From Tritrichomonas musculus (lineage: Eukaryota; Parabasalia; Tritrichomonadida; Tritrichomonadidae), in contig JAPFFF010000049.1 of assembly GCA_039105265.1 (NCBI GenBank), forward strand, positions 186,001 through 250,000: a stretch of DNA of 64,000 nt, read 5' to 3'. Below the pieces are notes generated by a model. It ran no database searches, was not told where the DNA came from, and worked only from the letters and a program-made list of their open reading frames with translations. The first letter of the stretch is position 1. Each line of letters starts with the position of its first letter. Below, piece by piece: positions 53,931 to 64,000 of this stretch. A program made the position numbers and the translations under genes.

Positions 53931-55571
53931 ATGACTGAAACATTATTTAATAACACAGATGGAATAATTTCATATGTAACAAGTAAGATAGAAAAGTATG
54001 AACCGAATAGATTTGAGGAACAAGTGAAATATTATATAAATCATTATTGTGAAAAATATTTGAAAGTGAAAATTCCAGCTCAACATATAAACAATTTCTA
54101 TATAATTCATTACTTAACCATTCGTGATATAGTAAAGGCTGAAGAACATAGACGTGAAGTAGAAATGGAACGTGAACGAATGGCAGATTATGAAGAAGCA
54201 GTGAGAATAGCAAGAGAGGATTTAATGAGTAAAGTATATAAAAACCAAAATGAAACAGGTGAAAGTGCGGCATATGATTTAAAATCATTTCGACCATTAC
54301 TCGAAGAAGATAAACAGAAAATATATTTGGAGTATAAGAAAGCATGGGATGAAGCACACCCAAAAAAAGAAAAGCCCAAAAAACCTAAGGAGAAATCATT
54401 TAAGGAAAGGTTGGATGAATACGTAATTTTACATAATGGAGATAATGAACTTTTAACATTTGAGGATTTTGAAAAGTTGATAGCAGGATGGAAGAAGAGA
54501 GGTAAAAAATCTTTAGAATCATGGTATAAAGAATATCAGGATAAATATTTTCAACAACCAGGGGCAACGATAGAAATACCAAATGTAGAATTAACGGGAT
54601 TGTTTGGATTTAAAGGTAAAGATAAAATTAGAGCTTTAAAATTACTTAATCCAGAACTGAAAGAAGAAAAAGGAAAAATACCTTCATCATTTCCATTAAA
54701 AGAAAATATAAAACGTTTTCAATTACATAGAGTTGCAGAAAGAAACACATGGATGATTGATTTAATGGAAATATACATTAAGAAAAAACAACCGTTAAAA
54801 TATTTAATTGCAATTAATATGAACACCAAATATTTATATGCACAAATTTTGAATGTGATGCTTTCAAAAACAGAATTTAGTAAAGATAAATTAAAAGCGA
54901 CAATGTCATATTTACGAGCATTACAAAAATTAATTGATAAAGGAATGAAGGTGGAACATTTAATCGGTGATGGTGAAGGTGCATTTAATTCAAAATTGGC
55001 GCGTGAATCATTTTATAATTCACGAGGAATTGATTTTAAACCAGTAGCTAGACAACCTAAAGGCACTTATCCTGATTTTATGAAATATGAACAGGAGAAA
55101 GCAAAGAAAACAGAACCTTTACATTCAAGTTTAGGAATTGTTGATAGAGTAATTAGAACCATTAGAGATATGGCGTATAATATGAATATTGGTGTAATAA
55201 CTCCTGAAGTAATGGATGAAAGCGTAAATCAATACAATAACGCACCACATAGAGGATTGAGTAAATGGGCAGGTTTTAGTGTAACGCCAAAAATGGTAAA
55301 TGATGACCCAGAACTTGAAAATTATATTGTGAGGAGAATATTACAAGCTAACTGGGAAATTAAAAATAACGTTGAATTTAATATTAATGATGGTGTAAAT
55401 GTTAAAGTTTATAATATGACTGATAACAAAATGAAAAGAAGGTCAGTGATAAGACCAGGAGAGTTTAAAGTTATTGGTAAAAAGAATGGATTATATGAAG
55501 TTGAAGGAAAACTTAACGGTGTAAGTGGTGAACCTCAATTATTACCAAGATATTTATTAGATCCTATTTAA
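53931..55571 (+). CDS. RVE integrase of element F, long form (546 residues)
   Basis: A charged helical N-terminal half (RREVEMERERMADYEEAVRI; a Lys/Pro-rich hinge EKPKKPKEKS near 155) precedes the core. The first Asp is in TWMIDLMEIY (near 278), the second in LIGDGEGAFNS (near 347), the third acidic residue in GIVDRVIRTIRDMAYN (near 405), followed by YNNAPHRGL. A chromo/SH3-like C-terminus (RSVIRPGEFKVIGKKNGLYE) ends the protein. It is only distantly related to the integrases of D and E but shares the Asp in third position. Its tail overlaps PolB by 8 bases. Confidence 0.85.
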   Translation: MTETLFNNTDGIISYVTSKIEKYEPNRFEEQVKYYINHYCEKYLKVKIPAQHINNFYIIHYLTIRDIVKAEEHRREVEMERERMADYEEAVRIAREDLMSKVYKNQNETGESAAYDLKSFRPLLEEDKQKIYLEYKKAWDEAHPKKEKPKKPKEKSFKERLDEYVILHNGDNELLTFEDFEKLIAGWKKRGKKSLESWYKEYQDKYFQQPGATIEIPNVELTGLFGFKGKDKIRALKLLNPELKEEKGKIPSSFPLKENIKRFQLHRVAERNTWMIDLMEIYIKKKQPLKYLIAINMNTKYLYAQILNVMLSKTEFSKDKLKATMSYLRALQKLIDKGMKVEHLIGDGEGAFNSKLARESFYNSRGIDFKPVARQPKGTYPDFMKYEQEKAKKTEPLHSSLGIVDRVIRTIRDMAYNMNIGVITPEVMDESVNQYNNAPHRGLSKWAGFSVTPKMVNDDPELENYIVRRILQANWEIKNNVEFNINDGVNVKVYNMTDNKMKRRSVIRPGEFKVIGKKNGLYEVEGKLNGVSGEPQLLPRYLLDPI

Positions 55572-56693
55572 AATAATCTTCAATGTTTCCTTCTTCATAA
55601 GTTGTTTTTATTTTACGTTCAAATTTCTTTAAAGTTGATACTGTCATATTTTTGTTCATTGAGAAACATGGTTGTCCTTTCGTTAAATCAAACGTTTGTG
55701 TGTTTCCATCAAATAGGGATTCATATAACTTCATTGGGTCATTACCAAATTCTTTGTAGGCGTATTTAATAGAATTTTGCGTCAAACCTTTTCCTCGGAT
55801 CATATAATCAATTTCTCCCGTTGAATCTTGTAATTTATCTATATACATTTTCTTCATTAGAAAATATGACTCAATAGCTTTTGGCATTTCGTCGTGACCG
55901 TTAATGGTTGGAAAGTCACTGTGAAATTGTCCTAAATTAGTTCCGATTAATTCACGATAATATTTTTCTTTAAAACCATTAACAAGTCGTGGTAAATCAT
56001 CAACTTCAATGTGCATTGAATCAGTGTCTTGGTAATAAATGTGGCATCCTAAATCATAAGCTAAACACATTACTTCATTCATAATTCGCTTTGACATTGA
56101 TAAAACCTGAATACCAAGAAGTGGGATGCGGAAAAAAATTCCAACTTGGAATTTCCAAGTTTTTTTTATTTCACATGTCAAGAAAACTTGGAAATTCCAA
56201 GTTTTTTTTTCCCTGAGCTTTTCTTCAACAATAGCAAGAACAAAATGATAAAAAACGCGTTAATACTTTAATATAATAAGTTATCAATATCATTTGGCAA
56301 TTTTTTTCGTGCATTTCATCCAAATCTTAAAATGCTGATACTGATATCATTACGCCATGCATCTCAAAATACAAAAACAAATGCAAATTTACCGCTATCA
56401 ACACTTTAATAACAATATACGATTCATTTACCATGCAAATTTCGAAATTTTCATTTTGACTCTCATAATTAATATTTTCAGTAATTATACTAGCATAATC
56501 AATATACATAATTACATTAATATGGAAAATTATTTTATGCTAGTATAATTAATATGAAGTATGAACTAATTCTTTATCCTACCGAATGTTTTTTTAAAAA
56601 ATTTTCAAAAAGTTCTAACAATTCATTCAAAAAGTTGTGATAAACCATTCAAATATTATACAAATTCGTTTAGTTTTTCCATTTCTAATCTTG

Positions 56694-56969
56694 ATGGAAA
56701 CATCGAAAATAGAACTCGTCAATTTTTTTGAAAATAGGGACGAAATGATTCAATATTGCATAAATTTAGCACGTACAAAATCAATAAAGTTTAATATTCT
56801 AAATTCTGGAAATTATTATAAAATTCAATGCAAAGATCAGGATTGTCCTTTTCAAATCACTTTTAATTTAAGAGATTCCAAAAAATGCAAAATGGCGTTA
56901 TTGTTTCTGATGATGAAAATGAAATATTTTAAATTTAATAAATATTTTTTTTTTTTAAGGGTAGACTGA
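56694..56969 (+). pseudogene. MULE transposase N-terminal fragment, copy 2
   Basis: METSKIELVNFFENRDEMI and IQCKDQDCPF as in copy 1. Its end differs because the nested element begins at 56,959. Not a functional transposase. Confidence 0.6.
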
Positions 56970-58075
56970 CATGATTTTTTTTTCTTTTTCAATATTGAAT
57001 AAGCTCATAGAATATTAATTTCAAAGGAGCTCTTTCGGAAAAAGTTTAGGTCAAATACCTAAAATATTTGCCTCTAACGATCGATATTAAAAGCAAAAAA
57101 TAAAAAATCGACCAAAACCTAAAAAAAATGTTCAAAAGTTTTTCATCTAACTGAATATGTCAAAAAAACCATCTAATTTCAAAAAATAATATTATAAATA
57201 ATATTCCAAATTAAGAAAATCGTTCCAAAAAACATAAAATTGAAATGTATTAATTATGAAGGTAATAAATATATACTTTTTGCAAGAAAATAAAAAAACT
57301 TTTTTAGCTATATGTAAAAAAAATTTTTTTCTAAATTTTTTAAATCAACTATTAAGATTAATGATTATTATTCCCAAATAATATTTTCCAATTTTTATTC
57401 ATAATTTCTGATTAATTAATTGAAAAGTTCCTTTAAATGTGATTCAAAAAAAGATTTTAAATTGAGAACCATCGTTTTTATCTTTTCTCAAATAATCATG
57501 GTTATAAGAGTTTAGAATATTTTATTTAGAAATATCATTTTATAAAATTATTCTTTATTAAAAATATTTATATTATATATTTAAATCAATCATTGTAATA
57601 TAAAAAGAAATATAATAATTAAAATACTCAAATTATTCGAAGATATTATTTTTCCAGCTCAAAGAAAATATTTCAATATCTATTGAAAATTAATTCATCA
57701 TATATTATATTTTATTTCAAACAAATGATTTATATTTTGTAAAAATAAATCATATATATTAAATATAAATAAAATAAAAAATATAATAATATTTATATAT
57801 TATAAATATAACGTATACACCAATATTTATATATATTTTTTTGTAATAGAATAATTTCAGAAATTTTTTATTTGTTGATTGAAAATATGAATCTTTATAT
57901 CGCATCATATATTTCAGATATTTAAAAGATAGTTTATTTATAATTGTTTATATATATTTATGTTAAATATTATTTATCTAATTTTAGAAAAATGCAAATT
58001 TTCCACAAGGAATGATTTTTGTATGAACTCAGTGAAAATAAGCTTTTCAAAAAGTTTGATCATGTCAGCCTACCC
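56959..58075. mobile_element. Nested 1.1 kb TTAA/TA-flanked non-autonomous DNA transposon
   Basis: The ends GGGTAGACTGACATGAT and ATCATGTCAGCCTACCC form an imperfect 17 bp inverted repeat and lie between TTAA tetramers (56,955-56,958 and 58,076-58,079). MULE copy 1 has the single TTAA (empty site near 9949-9952). The interior is very AT-rich with no coding region. A TTAA duplication would suggest a piggyBac-like origin and TA a Tc1/mariner-like one; the sequence cannot decide because the inner TA is part of TTAA. Confidence 0.8.
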
Positions 58076-60441
58076 TTAACATGATCTATTTTAATAAATT
58101 TTTTTTTTACTTTTTTCTTTTTAACATGATCAATTATTATATCTGAATGGTTTATAAGAAGCTTTAATGAATCAAAAAACATTCGGTAGGAATAAAAAAA
58201 GCACCGAACTTTTTTTTTTTTGAATGGTTTATTAAAACTTTTTGAATTAATTGTGATACATTCTTAGATTATCTAAATATTAAGCTAATATTATACCTTT
58301 TTCCTGAGTTTAAAAGCATATTATAAAAATAAATAAATAAAAAAAATATCGTGAGAGAAAGTTATATATGGATTTTTTTTTTTTTTAATTTAGGAAAGAT
58401 ATCTTTTTTTTTATTTCCTATTTGAATTTTTCGGATAGATACATTTATTTAATGCTAGTATAATTATTGAATATTAATTATGAGAGTCAAAATGAAAATT
58501 TCGAAATTTGCATGGTAAATGAATCGTATATTGTTATTAAAGTGTTGATAGCGGTAAATTTGCATTTGTTTTTGTATTTTGAGATGCATGGCGTAATGAT
58601 ATCAGTATCAGCATTTTAAGATTTGGATGAAATGCACGAAAAAAATTGCCAAATGATATTGATAACTTATTATATTAAAGTATTAACGCGTTTTTTATCA
58701 TTTTGTTCTTGCTATTGTTGAAGAAAAGCTCAGGGAAAAAAAAACTTGGAATTTCCAAGTTTTCTTGACATGTGAAATAAAAAAAACTTGGAAATTCCAA
58801 GTTGGAATTTTTTTCCTAATCCCAAGAAGTGAAAAGTTAAAATGGTTTTCAATTTGTTTAATAACTTTTACAGCGTGTAATGGTGTCTTTCTACCTTCAA
58901 TTAATGTGTCCTCAATAATTTTATTATAGTTTTTGATCCAATATTTCTCTAAATCTTCATCGTTCATATATTTAATATCTTTATCAACTGGTTTTTCAAT
59001 AGTTTTACCATAACATGAATTCATGATTAATTTATATAATTGTTGTAATGGGTTATGTTGCATTTTATATTCAAGTCTTTTATTAAATATTTTCTTAATT
59101 TCTTTTTGGATTGTATAATCACGTTTACCTGACCAGTAATAACCACGGATAAATTCAAACTCTATTTTTTGAAATTCGATTAGGTCTTCTAATGATATAT
59201 TATCAACAATTATATTTAATCTTTCACCTTTTTTTTTGTTATCATCGTTAAGATTTAATCCATTTACTTTACGAACAATGAGAGGGAATGGATAATGTTT
59301 ATTAATTTTAGTAATTTTGATTTCAACAATGTAAGCACCTTGTTTTGAAAGGTATTCAAGGTTTAATTGTTCAGGTTTGATAACTTCAGGTCTACCTTCA
59401 ACGGTATATAAACGTGCCATTGCTGAAGGATATAATGAAACAGCGTCGAAATCAGAAAGTGGTTTAGTAGTGTGCCATTTTTTATTGTAAGCAGTCATGC
59501 AACGTCCTCCATAAACAGCTTTGGAACAGAATTTACGAACATGACCACCTAATTTATAAAGGTTTTTATTGGGATAATAAACACGTTGATTAAATACTTC
59601 ATTAGCGAGTGAAGAAATGGAAATGAAATTAAATGGGTCAATACTGAAATCTTTAATAAATCCATTTCTGAATTCATTAAATCCAAGTCTAAGGATGTTT
59701 ACATCTTGTTTACAATAAAATTCTGCATATGACCACATGTCGAAATGGTTTTCATCAATTCTACATTTAGGGATTTTATCAATGTTTGATTTAAATAATT
59801 CATAATCTTCATCGGTCCATTTTTGATCTTCATTTAAGCCTGCATCATTAATTACTCCTTTGTTGGTATTTAATCTTTCAAGTGTGTAATATTTATATGG
59901 AAATATTTCTTTTTGTATGTTAAGACCTAAATTAAACATAGAAGGTAATTGTGAAAGTTTACAATTCAACATTGGCAATGAATCTTTAAATAAAATCTTT
60001 TTATCGTCATATTCAACATTTGCCTTCATTAATTTTGTTCTTTTAATTAAAGTATTTTTGATATTAACTAATGATGCAAACATTCGAAAATCATATGCTA
60101 AATTGTGGAAATAAACAACTGCATTATCAGGTAAGAAATCAAGAAATTGTTTATTACATGTTTTACCTTTAAAGCATTCATTAATTTTTCCATTTTGTGA
60201 TTGAAGAACACACATAAATGGTTTATGAATATTACCAGAAACGTCGGCTTCAAAATCAGCGTACCAATAAGTAGGGTCAGTTAGTAGTATATAAATGGCG
60301 TGATTTCTTAACGTCCCTATCGGTCCGTTAACAACCCACGCCATTTGGCCGCTGTGTAGTCATTTTTGAGAGCTCATTATCGTGGATAACAAACGTATTG
60401 AAAATCATTTGTGAGAGGTGATTTGTGAAGGTCATTTGTGA

Positions 60442-60535
60442 AACTTTTTGACTGGTTTACACGAATGAACTTTTTCAATGGTTTACATGAATGAACTTTT
60501 TCAATGGTTTACACGAATGAACTTTTTCAATGAAC
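60442..60535. repeat. 26 bp tandem repeats upstream of the 903-residue gene
   Basis: Three units (60,442, 60,468, 60,494) of AACTTTTTCAATGGTTTACA plus CGAATG, then a partial fourth. They fill the gap between the divergent PolB and 903-residue genes and could hold shared regulatory sites. Confidence 0.8.
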
Positions 60536-60540
60536 TCATA
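60536..60540 (+). promoter_or_regulatory. Initiator (TCATA) of the 903-residue gene
   Basis: TCATA lies 20 bases before the ATG at 60,561. Confidence 0.45.
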
Positions 60541-60560
60541 CAATTTTAAAGTTATTGAAA

Positions 60561-63266
60561 ATGACATCTACGATTGTCGATGGGTTGAAAACATTTATTG
60601 GAACAAACTGTAGAAATAGAATACAAGATATGGAAAATGGATACAAGACGATGAAAGACATAAAAGCACAGTTTTCATCATCAGGGGAAATACTTTTCTT
60701 AAGATATCTCATAGAATATGACACATATTTAGCAATTGGAGGACAACCTGATAAAAATATAATACCACCAATTGAACATTTTGCAGAAGACGTGGATATT
60801 ATGTCAGAAGTATTGGATTTGCAACAAAAAAGATATAAGATTTTGTGTTGGAATTGGGAGATACAACCTCATACGATATGGCAAGAAGTTGGTTTCACAA
60901 AAGATGAATCAAAAATGATATATGAAGTTGCAAAAAAGAAGCATCAGTATAAAGAATTTTGGGAAGAAGCAGTCTTGCCCTACTATACGGAAAAAAATAT
61001 GATAATATCATCGGATGGTGCATTAAATTGTTGCTATTTTCAGATGACGAATTATTATCTAAATCAATTTCCAGGAACACCATGGACAACATATAGCTTT
61101 TGGCCTGATGAGGAAAGAAGCAAAATGAGCTATCAAATCTATGAAACATATATTCGGCCCACAATTTCAATCAGAAAGGAGAGAGAAGTCAATTTATCTA
61201 TTTGGGATATGCACTGGAATGGTGGTCAACAAGAAGAAAATCGATTATGTCAAGTTATGCTGGCTGCAAAATGGGAAATCGATAATGATAAATATTTGAC
61301 ATTTCAAGACAATGGAGGTAAACCAGACCCAACATCAATAACATTAATTCGGTCAACAGGAGCATTAAATTTGCAGCATGCAATATTAACATTGCAAAAT
61401 TCAGGTACAACATTTAGTGCAGATAATCTTTCGAGATTAATTTTTGATGTAGCAACGAACTTCCAACAATTGAGAACAATAATGGCATTGAAACAATGTA
61501 AATTCAATCAAGAAATGCTAAATAATGAATTCGCAAAAAATAATTTTTTAGATGAATATAATCGTTATGCTTATTTGCAAATGGGACAAGATGAAAGATT
61601 TGACCAAGATTGGACTAATGCATACAATCAAGCACACTTGACAATTGCAAAAAAAGAGATGGATATTGCACTTCAAATATGGGGATCAGGTGGGACACCA
61701 GAAGCTTATTTAGAAGAAAAAGAAGCGGTATTAAAAAATGCCGTAATTCAAGAAATAGATGAATTAATAAATACAATGAATCAAAGAATTGTCGCTGCAA
61801 CTCAAAGTCAACAAACAAAAGAGAATGAAATACTTCAATTATTGAAAGAAGAGAATGAAAAGAAACAAAAACATATCAGAGGATTAGAAACAAACGATGC
61901 AATGTATAAGAACGTTACTAAATATTTTAATTGGTTTTATCCTGGACGAACAGATGAAGAATTTCAGGCAAAATTAGACTCATACAAGAACAAATCGTTA
62001 GAGGAAGCAGAAAGGGAAATGAAAGATGAAGTGTCTAGATTATGTGATGCATGGAATGCTAATCAAGAGTATTTGAAACAAAAAATAAAGACAAATATTC
62101 CTGAATTTGGGTCTTGGAGTGATGATGATTTTTGGAAACCAGGTAAGCAAACGGAATTGTTTGAAAAGAAAAAGATTCAATTACTTAATCAAAATAAAGG
62201 GAATCCACAATCGGTTCAAGCACAATTAGATAAAGAGTGGGATGAAAAATTTCCTGCATTACTTGCTTTGATAAAAGATGATCAAAGATTAATAAAACTT
62301 AGACCTTGTATTGGAAAAGAATTATTTGCACGTTTTGCTTTCGACATTGATAAACTTGAAAAATATCTCACAAAAATTTATCCTTTATCAATTCAAATGT
62401 TGGAATTTTGTCCGTATTTTTACCAATGGTTTCGGGAAGAAATCGATAATCCGGATGCATTAGAAACAGTTGAAACCAATTTGACTGAGACTCTATCGGA
62501 ATTTAAAAATAGAAAAGAAGACTTTCAAAAAAATAAAAAAATTCAAACGCTAATGGGAAGAAATCAAGATATTGCAACATGGGAAGATCTCGCAGGACAT
62601 TGTAAAAATGACAAAGATGTAAAACTCTGGATTCAAATGAAAAAAGGATGGATGAACCATAAAAGATTTTCAAATACAAATGATATAAATTTCATTTTTG
62701 ACTTTTATCCAAAGTTCTATGAATGTGAAAAAGATTTGAGTAGGCTGAATCAATATCTCTCTGATCAGGGAATGCAAAACACAGATGAAGATGATGAACT
62801 GTTACCAAATATTGAACAGTTGGTGACTCATTACATAAAGATTAAAAATAAATCACATCAAAATCTCTATATTTTTGTTGAAAATAATTGGGAAAACTTT
62901 TTGAGTAAATATTTGAACGACGCGGAAGATTGCGAAACATTTGAGCAGTATATATTAAAAAAATATCAAAATAAAGGTTATTCATCTGATGAGGCACGAT
63001 TTTTGGATAATGTAGGGAAAATGTCAATAAAATGTGCAAATGATATTGAAAATTTACAGAAAATGGAAAACGAAGCACATACAATCATAGTTGAAGTGGG
63101 AGACGGAGACACAACTCATTATACTTTGGAAAAAGCAATAGAAAAATATAATTCAGTGTCTGAAGAGAAAATAAAGAATCAAGAACATGCTATAAAAATA
63201 TTTTATCAGAAAGGATGGGAAATGGAAGATGGTGTAAAATGGTTAGTAGTGATAGTGTATCAATAA
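60561..63266 (+). CDS. Large 901-residue protein of element F, unknown
   Basis: From the ATG MTSTIVDGLKTFIGTNCRNR. The protein is mostly helical, with repeated W/F-rich blocks in the first half (ILCWNWEIQPHTIWQEVGF, YSFWPDEERSKM, VNLSIWDMHWNGGQQEE). A central coiled coil follows (EIDELINTMNQRIVAATQSQ, LQLLKEENEKKQKHIRGLE, near 395-445), then a helical second half with YFNWFYPGRTDEEF. No family is recognised. Its last few residues are read from the terminal sequence of element G, which begins at 63,245, so the original end is not here. Confidence 0.6.
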   Translation: MTSTIVDGLKTFIGTNCRNRIQDMENGYKTMKDIKAQFSSSGEILFLRYLIEYDTYLAIGGQPDKNIIPPIEHFAEDVDIMSEVLDLQQKRYKILCWNWEIQPHTIWQEVGFTKDESKMIYEVAKKKHQYKEFWEEAVLPYYTEKNMIISSDGALNCCYFQMTNYYLNQFPGTPWTTYSFWPDEERSKMSYQIYETYIRPTISIRKEREVNLSIWDMHWNGGQQEENRLCQVMLAAKWEIDNDKYLTFQDNGGKPDPTSITLIRSTGALNLQHAILTLQNSGTTFSADNLSRLIFDVATNFQQLRTIMALKQCKFNQEMLNNEFAKNNFLDEYNRYAYLQMGQDERFDQDWTNAYNQAHLTIAKKEMDIALQIWGSGGTPEAYLEEKEAVLKNAVIQEIDELINTMNQRIVAATQSQQTKENEILQLLKEENEKKQKHIRGLETNDAMYKNVTKYFNWFYPGRTDEEFQAKLDSYKNKSLEEAEREMKDEVSRLCDAWNANQEYLKQKIKTNIPEFGSWSDDDFWKPGKQTELFEKKKIQLLNQNKGNPQSVQAQLDKEWDEKFPALLALIKDDQRLIKLRPCIGKELFARFAFDIDKLEKYLTKIYPLSIQMLEFCPYFYQWFREEIDNPDALETVETNLTETLSEFKNRKEDFQKNKKIQTLMGRNQDIATWEDLAGHCKNDKDVKLWIQMKKGWMNHKRFSNTNDINFIFDFYPKFYECEKDLSRLNQYLSDQGMQNTDEDDELLPNIEQLVTHYIKIKNKSHQNLYIFVENNWENFLSKYLNDAEDCETFEQYILKKYQNKGYSSDEARFLDNVGKMSIKCANDIENLQKMENEAHTIIVEVGDGDTTHYTLEKAIEKYNSVSEEKIKNQEHAIKIFYQKGWEMEDGVKWLVVIVYQ

Positions 63267-63597
63267 TCGGGGTCAGATAGAATCCACTTAAAACGCCTAT
63301 AAATAGCCCATTTTTGGGCCCATATTCGGGTTAAAATTCAAAATCCACATATGGGACCCATACCGCATACTACCCCAAAACGCCTTTAAAACGCCCATAT
63401 TCGGGCCCATACAAATTCCGAAAATAGGCCGTATATGGCCCACCTATGGTCCACCTATGGCCCACTTATGGGACCACCTATGGAACAGACCGATGGGACA
63501 GACCATGACAGACAAAAATATCCCATATTCGGGGACTCAGATGAATTTGGGAAAACCTATTTTTATATTTGAATATTGATTTTTTATCGCATCCCAA
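63267..63597. repeat. Subterminal leader of element G with short GC-rich repeats
   Basis: This non-coding 330 bp stretch is full of short repeats: CCCATATTCGGG three times (near 63,330, 63,387 and 63,521), CCACCTATGG three times with a close variant (63,440-63,485), GGGCCCATA twice and AAAACGCC several times. Many are near-palindromic. It may be binding sites for a terminal or replication protein, or promoter elements of the adjacent gene. No TCA-Y-W initiator is seen before the ATG at 63,598. Confidence 0.65.
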
Positions 63598-64000
63598 ATG
63601 GAAGCCACTCCAAGCTACTCCAATGTCTACGAATACATCAACACACTAGTAGCCCTATTGCCAAAGCCTGATGAATTTGCACAATGCAATTTCGCGATAT
63701 TATGTGACAAGTTCCCATTCAACTTGAAGAACTCATTGTACCTCGCGAGGGTCCTATATGTATCACTCCAGAATGGTACTGAAACCATTAGATTCTACCC
63801 TAATAAGCTCAAGGAGATGGGCCTTGAATTTGTCAAATTGACATCCAATAGTAGACGCAAATTGAGTGTCAACATGCAGGAGTTCTTCGTAAATGGGAAT
63901 ACCGAAAAGCACGAATACAAGGAATGTCCGTATTACAACTACTCGATTGAGAGAACCAATATAAATACCAAGGATCTCATTGCCAAATTACGTGAAAAAT
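63598..64000 (+). CDS. 152-residue-family end-proximal protein, continues past window
   Basis: MEATPSYSNVYEYINTLVAL, FAILCDKFPF, VLYVSLQNGTETIRFYPNKL, LTSNSRRKLSVNMQEFFVNG and YYNYSIERTN match 50,290-50,748 at about half identity. It is the first gene of G reading inward, the same place as in E. Its GC-rich codons contrast with the AT-rich homologue. Confidence 0.75.
   Translation, partial: MEATPSYSNVYEYINTLVALLPKPDEFAQCNFAILCDKFPFNLKNSLYLARVLYVSLQNGTETIRFYPNKLKEMGLEFVKLTSNSRRKLSVNMQEFFVNGNTEKHEYKECPYYNYSIERTNINTKDLIAKLREK

Larger units (their letters stand above)
56124..58822. mobile_element. Mutator-like (MULE) transposon, copy 2, with nested insertion
   Basis: The ends GGATGCGG and CCTAATCC, about 370 bp TIRs (56,124-56,496 and 58,452-58,822) and 9 bp duplication CAAGAAGTG (56,115-56,123 and 58,823-58,831) define a 2699 bp element. 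Without the nested 1.1 kb element it equals copy 1 almost base for base. The same transposase N-terminal fragment begins at 56,694. Insertion is into the PolB gene of F. Confidence 0.9.
55564..60344 (-). pseudogene. Protein-primed family B DNA polymerase of element F, interrupted
   Basis: The upstream part has exonuclease motifs YADFEAD (near 30), YFHNLAYDFRMF (near 90) and YCKQDVNIL, then palm motif A SDFDAVSLYPSAM (near 300) and motif B KLIMNSCYGK. Motif C (YYQDTDSMHIE) lies near 56,020-56,040 on the other side of the MULE at 56,124-58,822. It is the compact, canonical Maverick-type polymerase without HNH insertion, and distinct from those of A and B. Besides the transposon I see no obvious break. 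Confidence 0.85.
51022..63244. mobile_element. Polinton element F, interior part, broken
   Basis: It contains a fiber, ARILSSE-family gene, small capsid-associated gene, 76-residue gene, integrase, PolB and a 903-residue protein. It is bounded on the left by the end of E and on the right by the start of G, both flanked by ATGGTT. Its own termini are not visible. It differs from A, B, D and E in carrying a shorter PolB and another integrase type. About three breaks besides a Mutator-like insertion. Confidence 0.65.
63245..64000. mobile_element. Left end of Polinton element G, GC-richer
   Basis: It begins AGTAGTGATAGTG with GGGGTCAGATA at 63,269-63,279, the same end signature as A and E. The six bases before it are ATGGTT. 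A 320 bp leader follows, then an inward-reading 152-residue-family gene. The visible part looks whole. The codon bias toward C/G at third positions resembles element C. Confidence 0.75.

Noticed and set aside
56955-58079. Firm assignment of the nested element to piggyBac or to Tc1/mariner
   Set aside because: The empty site has a single TTAA, which contains TA, so both readings fit. The ends GGGTAG are not diagnostic and no transposase is encoded.
1-64000. CRISPR arrays, tRNA, rRNA or riboswitches
   Set aside because: No regularly spaced repeat-spacer pattern and no recognisable structural RNA was seen on either strand; the tandem repeats present are contiguous.

Overview
The window is a dense cluster of Polinton/Maverick-type virus-like DNA elements. 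I found no host housekeeping gene, tRNA or rRNA in it. The host is most likely a parabasalid protist close to Trichomonas vaginalis. Most of the DNA is AT-rich. Many start codons lie just downstream of a TCA-Y-W motif, the parabasalid initiator (Inr). Genes are intronless by eye and packed within tens of bases. Mutator-like and TTAA/TA-flanked DNA transposons are present, and Polintons are known to be very abundant in Trichomonas. The species call is inference.

Layout, using my own labels. A (before 1 to 7535) is the right part of a young Polinton and ends in a terminus of the AGTAGT type. It sits inside the outer repeat of B (7536 to about 20.94 kb), whose ends carry a 0.9 kb gene-bearing inverted repeat. 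B is broken and also holds a 1.58 kb Mutator-like element (9108-10685). C (about 20.94-25.02 kb) is a GC-richer Polinton segment: capsid protein, two small genes and a fiber. D (about 25.03-37.28 kb) has small genes, capsid protein, integrase, structural proteins, a long fiber and a polymerase remnant. E (37,283-51,021) carries a Rep-like HUH nuclease, an HNH nuclease, fiber genes, integrase, KilA-N protein, capsid protein and packaging ATPase, but no DNA polymerase that I can see. F (51,022-63,244) has a fiber, small genes, a second integrase type, a protein-primed PolB split by a second Mutator-like element (itself holding a 1.1 kb nested element), and a 903-residue protein of unknown role. 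G (63,245 to beyond 64,000) is the GC-richer left end of another element.

How the genes would have worked together. PolB copies the linear genome and integrase inserts it. A double-jelly-roll capsid protein, a possible penton and fibers build the particle, and the A32-like ATPase packages the DNA. A module of tiny genes recurs between capsid gene and ATPase: a pVI-like amphipathic protein, a coiled-coil protein, 77- and 76-residue proteins and a 199-residue family, with a short membrane protein next to the ATPase where that end of the element is present. Most elements are broken, but near-identical copies (A against E, the two Mutator-like elements, the inverted repeat of B) point to recent activity.

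The most unusual observation is a family of tiny insertion units. Each is a 27 bp core of two small hairpins (4-3-4, a 3-base spacer, 5-3-5) with 3 bp direct repeats at its flanks. The 30 bp addition is therefore always frame-neutral. Comparing A with E shows filled and empty sites, so the units appear recently mobile. A second, 34-35 bp, type sits exactly on start codons.
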